A stretch of 46,809 nt of DNA from Nephromyces sp. MM_2019 (lineage: Eukaryota; Apicomplexa; Aconoidasida; Nephromycida). Below the pieces are notes generated by a model. The model worked only from the letters and a program-made list of their open reading frames with translations, did not search any database and had not been told where the DNA came from. The stretch lies in assembly GCA_015657535.1 (NCBI GenBank), contig JADHZB010001598.1:1-46809 (forward strand), in the 5' to 3' direction. Below are positions 33,776 to 44,400 of the stretch, piece after piece; the stretch's first letter is position 1, and the number at the start of each line of letters is the position of its first letter. The translations under genes were made by a program, and so were the position numbers.

Positions 33776-33803
33776 ATATGGAGATGCCTGTGCATCTCCA
33801 TAT
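33776..33803. other. Perfect 12-bp inverted repeat (hairpin)
   Basis: ATATGGAGATGC at 33776-33787 and its exact reverse complement at 33792-33803 are separated by a 4-nt loop (CTGT). It follows a CACACACA run. It is not flanked by a gene end that I can define and has no U-tract, so its role is unknown. Confidence 0.9.
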
Positions 33804-33959
33804 GAAATAAAGCTTCACAGAGCCGGTGTGTGTGCGAATCTTTAACGCACTTGCACTGCATCTCTAATGAGTTAATCATCAGCTTTTGGCACTTCTTCCG
33901 GAGAAGATACTGATACTTGCAGGTTGAAGTAAAATTGCTTCATAGCATAGAGGCGCACG

Positions 33960-34215
33960 TATGCAGCCACACACAGTAACACGCGTACCTAAAGAGTTAG
34001 CCATACACAGCCACACACACGGCCACACACACCGCCATAAAAAAGCACGCACCCACATACACAGCCATACAAACATGCACACCCATATAGACAGCCATGC
34101 ATCCATACACATCCACACACATCCACTTACACACACTGCCACGCAGCCTCACACACATACGGACACCTACAAAGCCACACACCCTCACATCCACACACAC
34201 CCACCCACACATACA
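33960..34215. repeat. CA-rich imperfect repeat
   Basis: Repeats of ACACAGCCACACACA-like and CATCCACACACATCC-like words end in ACATACAG at about 34216, which could serve as a plus-strand splice acceptor. Open frames on both strands across it are repeat products. Confidence 0.8.
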
Positions 34216-37200
34216 GTACTTCAAAATGGATTTCACGTGTTTATATGCTTTAATGAGTCTTCCATTTCGATGACAGTTGCTAAGCATCAAGTTTTCGATG
34301 AAGAATGGAAGCTTTTAGATGCTTTATGGAATGTATGAGGAAGTCAACTCATCCTGTAGCGCATATATTTTGCGGTTGAACTAGACTTGCTTATAAGGCT
34401 GGCTGCGTGTGTGCGCTTCTTCTTCAGTCATTGAAGCAGTGAAACTGCTATTCTCTACGCTATTTTTCAAAGTTTCTCTATACATTTAACACCTAGCAGC
34501 TTGTTTGGGAATCCCGCTAGCAACTTGTGTATGGAAGAAGCAGATAGTGAATGGACACACACGCGCAGACGCATAGAGATACACACACACGGAAGCGTAT
34601 AGGCACATACGCACAGAAGAATATAGACACACACGCACACACACACACTTAGAATGCAGCGAGTTTTGCATACTCTAACAAGGGTATCCGGCATGTATCT
34701 AATTGAAACAAAAACTTGTGCGTGTATGAAGGAAAATCTTTGGGAAAGTATGAAATACTAGGCTTGGCGCCTCCTGTATATGTTGGTTACATGCACATAC
34801 CTCTCGCGAGTAGCATCTCTACCTTTTATCCCTGGTTTCCCCCTCCTTGTGTGTGCCTCCCCTCTTGTGTGTGTGTGCTCCTAACCCCCTATAAGTGTGT
34901 GTTTCTAAACCCCCATGTGTGTGTGTTTCCAGCTCCCCATCGTGCTGCATCTCCACCCCCCCACCTTCTTTTTCTCCACCCTTCCCGCCTCTGTGTCGCC
35001 ATTCACCCCCTCCTCTTTTTCTCCACCCCCACCCCCTCTGTCTCTCTTTCCCCCTACCCCGTGTCCAACATCTCAGCTAGCTTTCATAGCCCCCTTCGTA
35101 GCCATAACTTCTCTTTTCCTGGAACCCCATAAGCTTATCCCCTGTTTCTACCCTTGCACCACCCCCCCCACAGCGGCGCCGCACACACATCCATGCTAAC
35201 CCCCCCTGCGGAGAATGAGACGGAAAATACTGAAACTACGACTTTTCCTTACAATATGAGGGAATTTCATCGCCGCTGTGTGCGGGACGTCTTCCCTGCA
35301 CGTGCTTCTCCCTTCTTTGCTCGCTCGAAGTTCTAACAGATGAAGAGGTATGGTAGTGAGGGGGGTATAGAGAGAGGGTAGAAAATGGTAAGATAGCAGA
35401 GTGTGGGGATGAAGATACACATATACACAGAGGGAAGGGGGTAGTCATATATAGGCACACACAGAGTGGGTGGGGGGGAGACATATACACACAGAGTGGG
35501 CGGGGGGGAGACATATATACACACATGCGCACACACAGAGCACAGAGTGAAAGCAAAGAGAGTAAAGACACACTGGGATGATAGAGGAGGGAAGCTGCTT
35601 GAAGAGAGTGGAGATTTTCTAGAAACAAGAGATAAGGTAGAAGCAAGGAAAATAGCGTTGAAACAGCACAGGCCCGAGAGAGCCTACACCGGCTGACACA
35701 GAGCAACACACACACGCACACAGCGGGACCTCTTTCTGTTACCAACTACATTTGGGTGTGCTTACACTGGCTCCAGCTTAGCTACTCTTGTACGTGCGAA
35801 TGAAGATACCTTCTACCCCCAACACACACCCCCCATCCATTGAAGGAGCCCTTCAATCCCTGAAAAGTGTCACTATGTTCCAGGAGCGACTCTCCGCTTC
35901 CTCCTCTTTCATAATCCTTTTTGCGTATAAAACAGCGAAAGAAGCAGAAAACAGTGTTTTCCATTGTGTGTGCACTGCATTTACCCCCTCTATACTAAGA
36001 GTTTCCCTCCTCATGATTGGATGTTCTGATGAACAATAAGAATGATTGCGCTAGTTGACAATAATTTCTCGGTAATTCCTCTATTTCTAGAAACTTTCTG
36101 TTTTTTTTGCTTTCATTATTTAGTGCGAAAGCGGATTTGTTTGGAAAGCAGGGTGCACCTTGTGTGTGTGTAGGGTTTCTTATGTGTATGTTTTGTATGA
36201 TGTGTTGTATGTCGTGTGTTTTTTGTGTATGTTTTGTGTGTGGGTGTTTTTTGAGCTTTTCTTCCTATTTCCTGCCTGCTTCTCACCTGTTTCGCACCCT
36301 TTTTCTTGTGTGTGCGAGAGAAGTATAACTTGCATGTCCCTTAATGCTTTCACTCACGAAAGTGGTGGCATGAAGGTAGAGGAACAGGAAAGTTTCTTGG
36401 ATTCCCTAAATAAAGAAGCTCTTGTGAACTGCACTTTGACTCTAAGCTTTTTTGGTAGAAGCAATTGTAGAGGAGGCAAAGATTGGTTCCCTGTGAGAAT
36501 CAGTGCGTTATTTGCTTGACAAACGCCACATACACACTGCATATTATACAGGAGGCCTTTCTGTTTGTGTGGAGTTGAAAAAAGTAATGAAATGCTAGCT
36601 TTTCAGCAAGTTTTGCTATTTTTGCATGAAAAAAGTGTAGATTTCATCCAAAATAGCGCTTTCCCCGGTGCTTTCTTCTTCGAAGATGGCGGAAAACACT
36701 CTCACACACACGATGGTGGTTACGTGATTATAGTAAGCTATCTGATGTTACTAGTGGGTGAAAATCACTATGATGTAATGTTTTGGCATTCAAGTGGCTC
36801 TTTTTGATATTATGAAGATGGAATAAGTAGATTTTTTCGCCTCTTTTCTACGGTTTATGGCTGAGTTTACTCAGCTATTTTCGCATAAAAGCCCATGTGC
36901 GTGAGTGTTAAGCTACACCCATTCTTCAGTATGCTGCAAAAGCTTTGAAGCAGTTAGCAGTTACAACAATAGGATACATGGTTCTTTGAAGTAGAAAGTT
37001 TCGCTGTTATTAGCGTGTGTGGCAGGCGAGTTACTAGTGATGTTGAAGTTGTAGAATGTTTTGTCGCTCTTCAGTGTGTGTGCAAAGAAAGATGATATGA
37101 GGCTTACGGCAGGAGATTCGTTTCATTACTGTAGGTGTGCGGGTTATAACGTGAGAACACACAACACATTGTCACAAGATATGCTGATGGATTTGTAAGA

Positions 37201-37834
37201 TAGCACGTGCACGCACACAGAAGTTTGACTCAGATATGTATGTAGAGGAACATACGCACACACGATGCGCTCAGATCCCACAAGCACACACGCACACGAG
37301 ATAAGTTCATTGGATCAACTCATGCACACACACTCATTAGATAAGCTCGTTGGATCAACTCGCACACAATGAACTCATAAGATTCACTCACGCACTCACA
37401 CGCATGAGGTAAGCTCGTTGATGCATGCACACACTAAAACCCATAAGATAAGTTTACACCCACACACTCAAGCTTTCCGCTGCTACCCAAAAGGGAGAGT
37501 TAATTATTATGATTCATCATCAATACCTATGCCTGCCAAATATGCGAGATTCGCTTACCACACCCCCTTGCTCATAGTGTGAAGGCTTAGTCGCTTGAGT
37601 GCCTGCTGCTTTCCTTTTCAGTTATTATATGCCTTAGCTGTGATTGTGTGTAATGCTGTTTGGAGTAAAGAAATGATGAAATTTCACCCTCTTCCTCTTC
37701 TTCACTCCAGTTTGATGAAATGCACTTTATTTCTCTCTTTGAAGATTTATGATTTCTTCTCTCTTCGCAGTTTACTTGAAGATACTCGCCAGCTCCACTC
37801 TTTGGAGGCTCTGGCATTTGTGTGTGGAGAGTGA
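34215..37834 (+). CDS. Probable multi-exon gene of unknown function, 3' end at 37834
   Basis: The two 3'-most exons are well supported. One is 36552-36732: it follows an acceptor ATACAG, ends at a GTAAGC donor and contains EKSNEMLAFQQVLLFLHEKS. The other is 37622-37834: it follows a TTTTCAG acceptor, contains SLLEDTRQLHSLEALAF and stops in TGA. Their phases agree. Earlier candidate exons, by protein-like open frames next to splice-like ends, are about 34217-34335, 34716-34848 (GKSLGKYEILGLAPP), 35174-35280, 35782-35967 (EGALQSLKSVTMFQERLSAS) and 36330-36472 (MKVEEQESFLDSLNKEAL). I could not connect all of these in phase, so the 5' structure is unresolved and more than one gene is possible. 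No domain was recognised. The 3' exons are leucine-rich and could be helical. Confidence 0.5.
34840..35172. other. Pyrimidine-rich (CCCC/CTCC) tract
   Basis: The plus strand here is almost entirely C and T with many CCCC runs, ending in a run of C and CAG at about 35173, which fits a very long polypyrimidine tract before a plus-strand exon. Open frames here are Pro/Ser/Phe low complexity. Confidence 0.65.
35460..35525. repeat. Two-copy direct repeat, G-rich
   Basis: Two adjacent copies of about 35 bp contain AGAGTGGGTGGGGGGGAGAC and then ATATACACACA. The second copy has GGGCGGGG instead of GGGTGGGG. Confidence 0.85.
37270..37465. repeat. Degenerate ~50-bp tandem repeat
   Basis: Three to four drifting copies contain AGATAAGCTCGTTGGATCAA followed by CACACACA-rich sequence. 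It lies within the last intron proposed for the gene ending at 37834. Confidence 0.75.
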
Positions 37835-38487
37835 TACCACGTCAGGTACTGAGTGAAGTATGGAGAGAGGTGTTGGGATTGCCTGTTTAATGTGTAGGAA
37901 GCTGGTTCTCTGTGTGTGTGTGTGTGCATCATTGCGATCTTGGGTTTTCGAATGAGATTATGGGTTCAGAAGTGAATGCTTCTAATGTGTGTGTGCAGAG
38001 ATTTATGCGTCGATTGCTGCCTGCTATTAGTGCGTAAAGGTGAACTTCTCGATCACTGTCTGCTACTAACGTGTGTGTGCTTTTTCATGTAAGCGTAAGG
38101 AAGTGAAGGCTGAGGATGGTCTGTAGGCTCAGATGTTTACGGCTCATCTCGTGGGAAGTGTGTTATACGAGGTGGAGTTAGCCACACACCGAAATCAGCC
38201 TATTTAATTCCATGTTGATATCTTTTTGGGGGCTTGGGGGGTGTGGGGGGGATGGGTTTGGTGGCCAGTTCGGTGTTTGGGTAGATTTCAAGGGTTCGGG
38301 GGTGGGGGGTTTTTGGTATTTAGGAAGGTGGGGGGTTTTGGAGTTTTTGGGGGTGATCTCTTTCCCTCCTTAAGGGGGGGATTTTCCCTCCCTCTTTATG
38401 AATGGATGTTTCTCCCTCTCCTTCATATAGAACTCCATTGGAAATGTTTTTTCCTCCTGTTTTTAGCTGTGTGAGCTTCACGTGAAG
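37835..38487. other. Intergenic region and 5' flank of the serine-rich gene
   Basis: No gene is visible. It contains a TG run at about 37911-37926, a GTGTGTGC motif recurring near 37988-38078, and the G-rich block described next. The start codon at 38488 closely follows CACGTGAAG. Confidence 0.5.
38226..38400. other. G-rich block upstream of a start codon
   Basis: The plus strand carries many runs of three to eight G (for example GGGGGGTGTGGGGGGGATGGG and later GGGGGTGGGGGG) about 90-260 bp upstream of the ATG at 38488. The spacing would allow G-quadruplex folding on the sense strand. Confidence 0.8.
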
Positions 38488-41374
38488 ATGGAAGTCGTGA
38501 GAGCTAGTAGGGGTAGCATGGATGCTTACCTGCTGGACGCTTCAGACGTAAGTAATGGGTTGTTTTGTATGTGTGTGTGTGTGTGTGTAACCTGTAGTTT
38601 GGTTTTCTTCTGATGATCTTCCTATGTTAAAGCGATGAACTTGTGTGTCGGTGCGAAAAAAAGTTGTGTGTGAGGTTTTTAGTGTATGAAGTGATTGAAT
38701 TTGTGCTAGTCATTGAGTATCTGTTCAGCGCTTTCTTGATTAAGTATCTATCAAGTATAAATGTGTGTGTGTTTCATTGTAATTAAGTGTGTGTGATCTT
38801 GATTAAGCGTCTCTCTCTAGTGTGTGTGTGTGTGTGTGTGTATCTCTCTCGCTCTCATTCTCTCTTATATGCACTTTCTGTAGTGTGTATGTGTGCGTGC
38901 GTATATCTGTGTGTGTACCACTTTTTTTTTGAGAGTCCCTTCGCTTCTCACCAAATTTTCGCTTCCTCAGGCTGGCACGTCGGTGAAGTCTTTTCGCTCC
39001 AGCACACTGAGTAGCGGGTCCAAGCTGAGGGAAAGAAGTTTCTCCAATGCTCAGTATAATAAGGTTTTTGGAGGCTCTGTGATTAGTGAAGATGATGTAT
39101 CAAAGTATGCAAGTGATCTTAGCTATCTATCCTCAATAAGGAACGAAGGCGTTACTAATCTTATAAAGAAGGGCCTCAATCCTAGCCGTGTGTGTCTATC
39201 ACCTGCGAGTGGGCCAGAATCTTTCCTGAGCTTGTCGATGGCTGAGTCACAAAGTATGGCTGTGGCGTGTGTGTTGTGGGGGTATAATAGGGTCGATTTT
39301 TGTAGATGGCGGGTGTGTATGTGTGTTATGGGAGCAGATTAGGGTGGGTTGCGGGTGGCGTGTGTGTGTGCTTTCATGTGGAAACAACTGAGAGTGAGAA
39401 ATACATGGTGTTTGTGTGTGTAGATGGTGGCGTTTCTGTTTTGTAAGTGAGAATATCTCGTATGAAGTTATAGGCTATGTGTATTGTCGATGAGTCGATG
39501 TATGTGAATGTGTGTGTGTTTTTTCTATTAGGGTTTGGAGCTGTATGTGAAACACTGTGTTTGTGCATTGTCTGTATCTGTGTTTTTGTGTCTGTAACTT
39601 TTTGTGTGTGGCAGCCTTTGCATCTCCTGATCGATGTGTTTTGTCTCTCTGCATGCCTGTGTGTGTGTATCTGAAATTGGCTTTGAAGTCTGCCTATCTA
39701 CTTAAGGAGAGGAGTGGGATGGGGAATATGTAGATTTTGAAGGATTATGCTGCTAACTTTCGTGTGTGTAAAAGTGATGGCTTTTTTGATGCTTTTTACA
39801 TCCTTCTCCGTTTCCCATCCCCATCTCTGTAGTGAGTGCTGCTCTGTAATGACGCCTGCTTACTATGGCTGGCGAGCAAGCTCTTCTAAACGTTTTGAAG
39901 AGGCTCTTTCCACGTCTCAATGCTCGAATAATGACACTCGAAAAGCCTTTCGTGTGTGTGCAGTGATGTGTGTATGTACAACCCAAGTCGTAGCATTAAT
40001 ACAATATTACACTGCCTAATCAAGGAACATTGATTGTATCTTTTTTCCTATCCCAAAGTGTAGTCTTGGGCACACACGGATGCCGATTCTCATCCGAACA
40101 CACTGAAGTTTCATCATACCTCTAAGCGAAGATTAGATCCCCCGTTTTCCGTTGTGAAACGATTCACACACGCACATATTGGTGATACTATAGACTCTTC
40201 AGCATGCCTTTCTTCAGATCCCTATGCTTCTGGCTTAACGAATAGCAATGCGAACGACTCGTTCGTCTCAAAGTCCTTCAATGAGGAGTGCAATGAGTTG
40301 CGCGAAGCTCACAATGCTATAGCTTGTCTGGAGGAGCAGATATGGCAGTTAACGTGTGTGTCCAGGAATGAAAGAGGTGACGAATGCTTACTCTCAATAG
40401 GCAGAGGGTAGAGGGATACGCATTAGGTTTTTCAAATTGTGCGTGTGTGGGTGTGCGGGTTTGTGTGTGGGTATGTGTGTCTGTGTGTATAGGTGCGTCG
40501 GTGTGTGTGAGTGCGCCGGTGTGTGTCGGTGTGTGTGTATATCGGTTTGTGTGTGGATATGTCTCTGTGTGGGTGTGTGTATGGATGCGTGTGTGTGTAT
40601 ATCGGTTTGTGTGTGGATGTGTCTCTGTGTGGGTGTGTGTATGGTCGTAAGTGTTTGTAGGTGTTGGTGTGTGTGGGTGTTTTTATCAGTGTGGGTGTTG
40701 TCTTTTGTGTGTGTGGCTGTATGTGGCTTGTGAGCATTATACATATGCGCTATGGGTTTGTGCTATATATACTTGCGTGTATTTGTGTGTTGTTACAGCT
40801 ATGCTTCAGGAGGCACAGGAACAGCTCTTGCTGCTGGAAAGAGAGGTAACTTTGTGTATTCAGCAAAATGAAATCTCCGTGACGTTTGCTTAGCTAAAGG
40901 CCATTTGCACCATATCGATGATGTGTGTGTGCGTGTGTTTGGAGATTATTGTTTATAGAGTGAGATTTTGTGCTCCACTCCTTGTGTGTGCATTTTTGGA
41001 CTACAAAAGCTGCTCCTATGGATGCTTTTTTGTGTATTTTCTTTTTTGAGGCATTCCAGTGTGTTGCTTGCTGATAAAGCTCACTCTGTGTGTGTTATAC
41101 AATACACTGGGTTACCTCCCTAGCACCACCACCACCATCAGCTTCTTGCACTGCCTAGTGTTTGGTAGTCGCAGCTCTTCTTTCAAAGCTCAAGGCTGCT
41201 TATTCTTCGGGCACACACACACTTTTAAGTGATTGCTTTATCTTCAGAGAGATCATTCCTTGCGCGAGCACACGAGTACTTCAAAGGAGTACTTGAAAAA
41301 CTCGGTAGGTTGTGTGTGTTTGGTAGGATGACGAATGAGACGGAGGTGTACGTACACCTTCATCTTGTGCCTTT

Positions 41375-41409
<35 letters not shown>

Positions 41410-44400
41410 ATATGTGCGGGAGAAGCTGGATTCTTTTTTTGCGGATCTTGCTTGTATCTGCGATTTTTTTCAGGAGAGGCTAGAGTTATTCTTTTTTTGT
41501 ATCTTTTTCTTGTGTGTGTGTATCATCTCGTGCAGAAGAGGCTAGATTCTGTACGCTTGGAGCTAGCACATTTGAGGAGGACCTTACACTTGATATCCAA
41601 CCGTTTGCTTCAGGAGGTTTCTATGGTTTGTTTCTTCCTGTAGCAGTTTGAAGTGTAGATTTTATTGTATTGATTTTATCAGCTTGAAGAAGGGGATTCT
41701 GAGTCGTGTGCATGTGCGTGTGTGTGGTTGCGCTGATTCTGGTTCTATGTTTGTGTATTTGGGTGTCTTCAGGGGCCTATTTTTTACTTGTGTGTTCTTG
41801 GTTGAGCCATTTGGGGAGCTTCTTTGTGTGTGTGTGCGTGTGTTTCTACCGTTTGGAGGGGTGCTTTACACTCTTTCCCGATGCATAAACCAGTATTACA
41901 TGCATTGTGTGCTGCAGAAACATCGATACCGCGAAGCTGTGCAGCAGTTAACAAGCTCTATGGAATCTAAGATAAGGTGATTACTTGACGCTGTGTGTGT
42001 GTGGATGATCGCTGATACGCTTGCTTCTACTATAGCTGGACACTGTGTTACCGTGTGTGTTGCAATTTTTTTGCAGTATATTAACGTCGGAGGCAAGGGA
42101 TCTGGTTACTATCCTCGTAGCCAAGTGGGGCTGCGAAGAGGTGAGTATTCCTCGATTTACCACCTACACACAGCCAATTTTTCTGCTTATGTTAGCTGTG
42201 TGTGTGTGCTGTTGCATGCGTCTTCTTATTAATTAGTGGATGCTCTAGTGTGCGTCGGATGTAATGAAGTATGAGTGATGACTTTAGCTGCGTGTGTACG
42301 ATGATTTGTCTCTGCATTTTTGTGTGTGTCTACTTTACATGCAAGAATGTGTGTGATTTGCTAGGTATTGGTGTTGAATCGCCAACAGGTGTTTTGTGTG
42401 TGTGTGTGTGTCTGTGTATGTGGAGTAGAGAATGGCTATGCCTATAGCATCAATATACTTGGAATGAGTAAATGATCTCATCTCTACCTGGTTTAAGTAG
42501 ATTTACAAGAGATGGCATAGTGTGTAGGCTTCCCGGTAGTCGTGCGTGTGTTGCATCATCTTCTACGTGTATAGCACACAAGAGATGCATCACATGTACT
42601 CCAGTGTCACCACGCACAAGCGTGCAACGTATGTGTGTGAGATGCAAAACACAGAGACACGCACATAGGAGTGCACGTGTCTTCCTGCATCCACACGGCC
42701 ACACACCCGTGAGCCCTACACCCATACCTGGGTCTACACACCCACCCACACGCACACCTGCCTGCGTTGGCACCACCACAAACCCACGCGCCCAACCACT
42801 CACACACCTAAACTCCCACACATCCATACAAGCACACGCATATACTCAATTACTCACGCAAATTAAACTACCTGCAAACACCCACACACCCAAACATGCA
42901 CATACTCTCAAACCCAAACATCCACACACCCCACGCGTACCCAGCTACCTACCTCCACCACCCCCCACCCCTTTTCACCCTCCACCCCCTTCTTTCCTGT
43001 TTTCTTCCCCAGCTTGAACAAGCCTTAAAATTGAAGTCTCTCTGCGAGAGTAGCCTAGCAAAAGTAGCCTTCAAGGAGATCATCAAGAATGGCCTCTTCG
43101 CCTTGAAGTTTGCTTCAAAGATACCCCCCCTCGATTGCTCTCGAAAGAGCTCTAATGAAGAGTATTATCCCCTTCAAGATACTGCTAGAGATGTGTGTCG
43201 CCATCCTTCTCTTCGACACACGGGCTCTAGCAATCTCTATGACGCGACCCCCCGCACTGTGTGCGACACCTCCACCTTCTCTACCCCCCGAGACTCTATG
43301 GACCTCTTTGGTGCTTCAGGCAATGGAGTCCACCAGAGTTCTCAGCAGGAAGAAGGTCGAGGGGGGGAGGGTGATAGCTTCTATGGTTCCTCCTCAAGCT
43401 CCAATCTTCAGGTATCAGCACCTGTACAAAGTATGAATGTAGCTCCTAGACTGAGCTCTTTCGATAGCCCTAGTCCTTCTCAGGTTCCTGGTGTGTGTGC
43501 GTGGCCAAGCAATGGCTCGCCCTTCAATGAGAACATGAAAACGCCTAGAGATCTCCGGGGGTCTTATGGAGTTTCATCATCCCCAAGAATGAGCTCTGTA
43601 GGCAGTGTGTGCGGCTCTCCCTTGAGCGTTAAAGAGCAATTAGATATGGATAAGTATAAGAAAGGCTATCCTTATGCTATTGCTGAGCAAGACATGAAGG
43701 CATTCCGAGGTGGAGACTCGGTGGCGGATTACCACAACCCGCGAGTAGCGGGTATGGGTAGAGCTCATGGAGCCTTTATGAGTTCAAATCATCGCTCAGT
43801 AGCTTCGCTTGCTTTGCCACCACACCCTACTTTTTGCTTGTATCCAGGGTGTAGTGCATCGCTTAGCTCTGGTGTGGAGAATGAGAACTCCTACAGCGAA
43901 GAAACTTTCTCTGTAGGAGCTTCTCTGCTGCATGGCGATGATGGTGTGTTGGGGAAGCATACAAATGGGGGTAGCGTCTCTTTTCCTGCTGATGGGGCTC
44001 GGAACCTGTTGGAAAAGCAGAATCATGGCAGCCTAGGGGGGAGTGTCTGTACACTAAAACCGAGCGATCACGCTGCAGACTCGAGATCTGCCAATGCGAT
44101 AGAGAACATGGCTGCTGAAGCAGCCTTCTCTTCGAGCCCTGTGTATGCTGCTGATTCTCCTACTTCCGAGGCCCTCATGAAGATCCCTTTGGCGAAACAA
44201 GAAGCGCAGGCTCTACACACTGAAGCATGCTTGGTGGCCCGATCATCCCCCGTGCATGAGAATTCATCATCTCCAGTGAAGACTAAAAGTAGACTAGACG
44301 CCTCTAGAAAGCGGGTAGTTAGCTTGCAGGGAAGGCAGGAAGTTAGTGGCTTATCTAGGCCTCATGTAGGTTCTCGAGCGGGGGGGGATCAAATAGAAGA

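Noticed and set aside
40394..40744. Long overlapping frames on both strands (Thr/His and Cys/Val rich)
   Set aside because: They are translations of TG/CA repeats inside an intron. The same applies to frames at 340-680, 27728-28066, 29532-29932, 30144-30692, 33961-34290 and 45741-46200.
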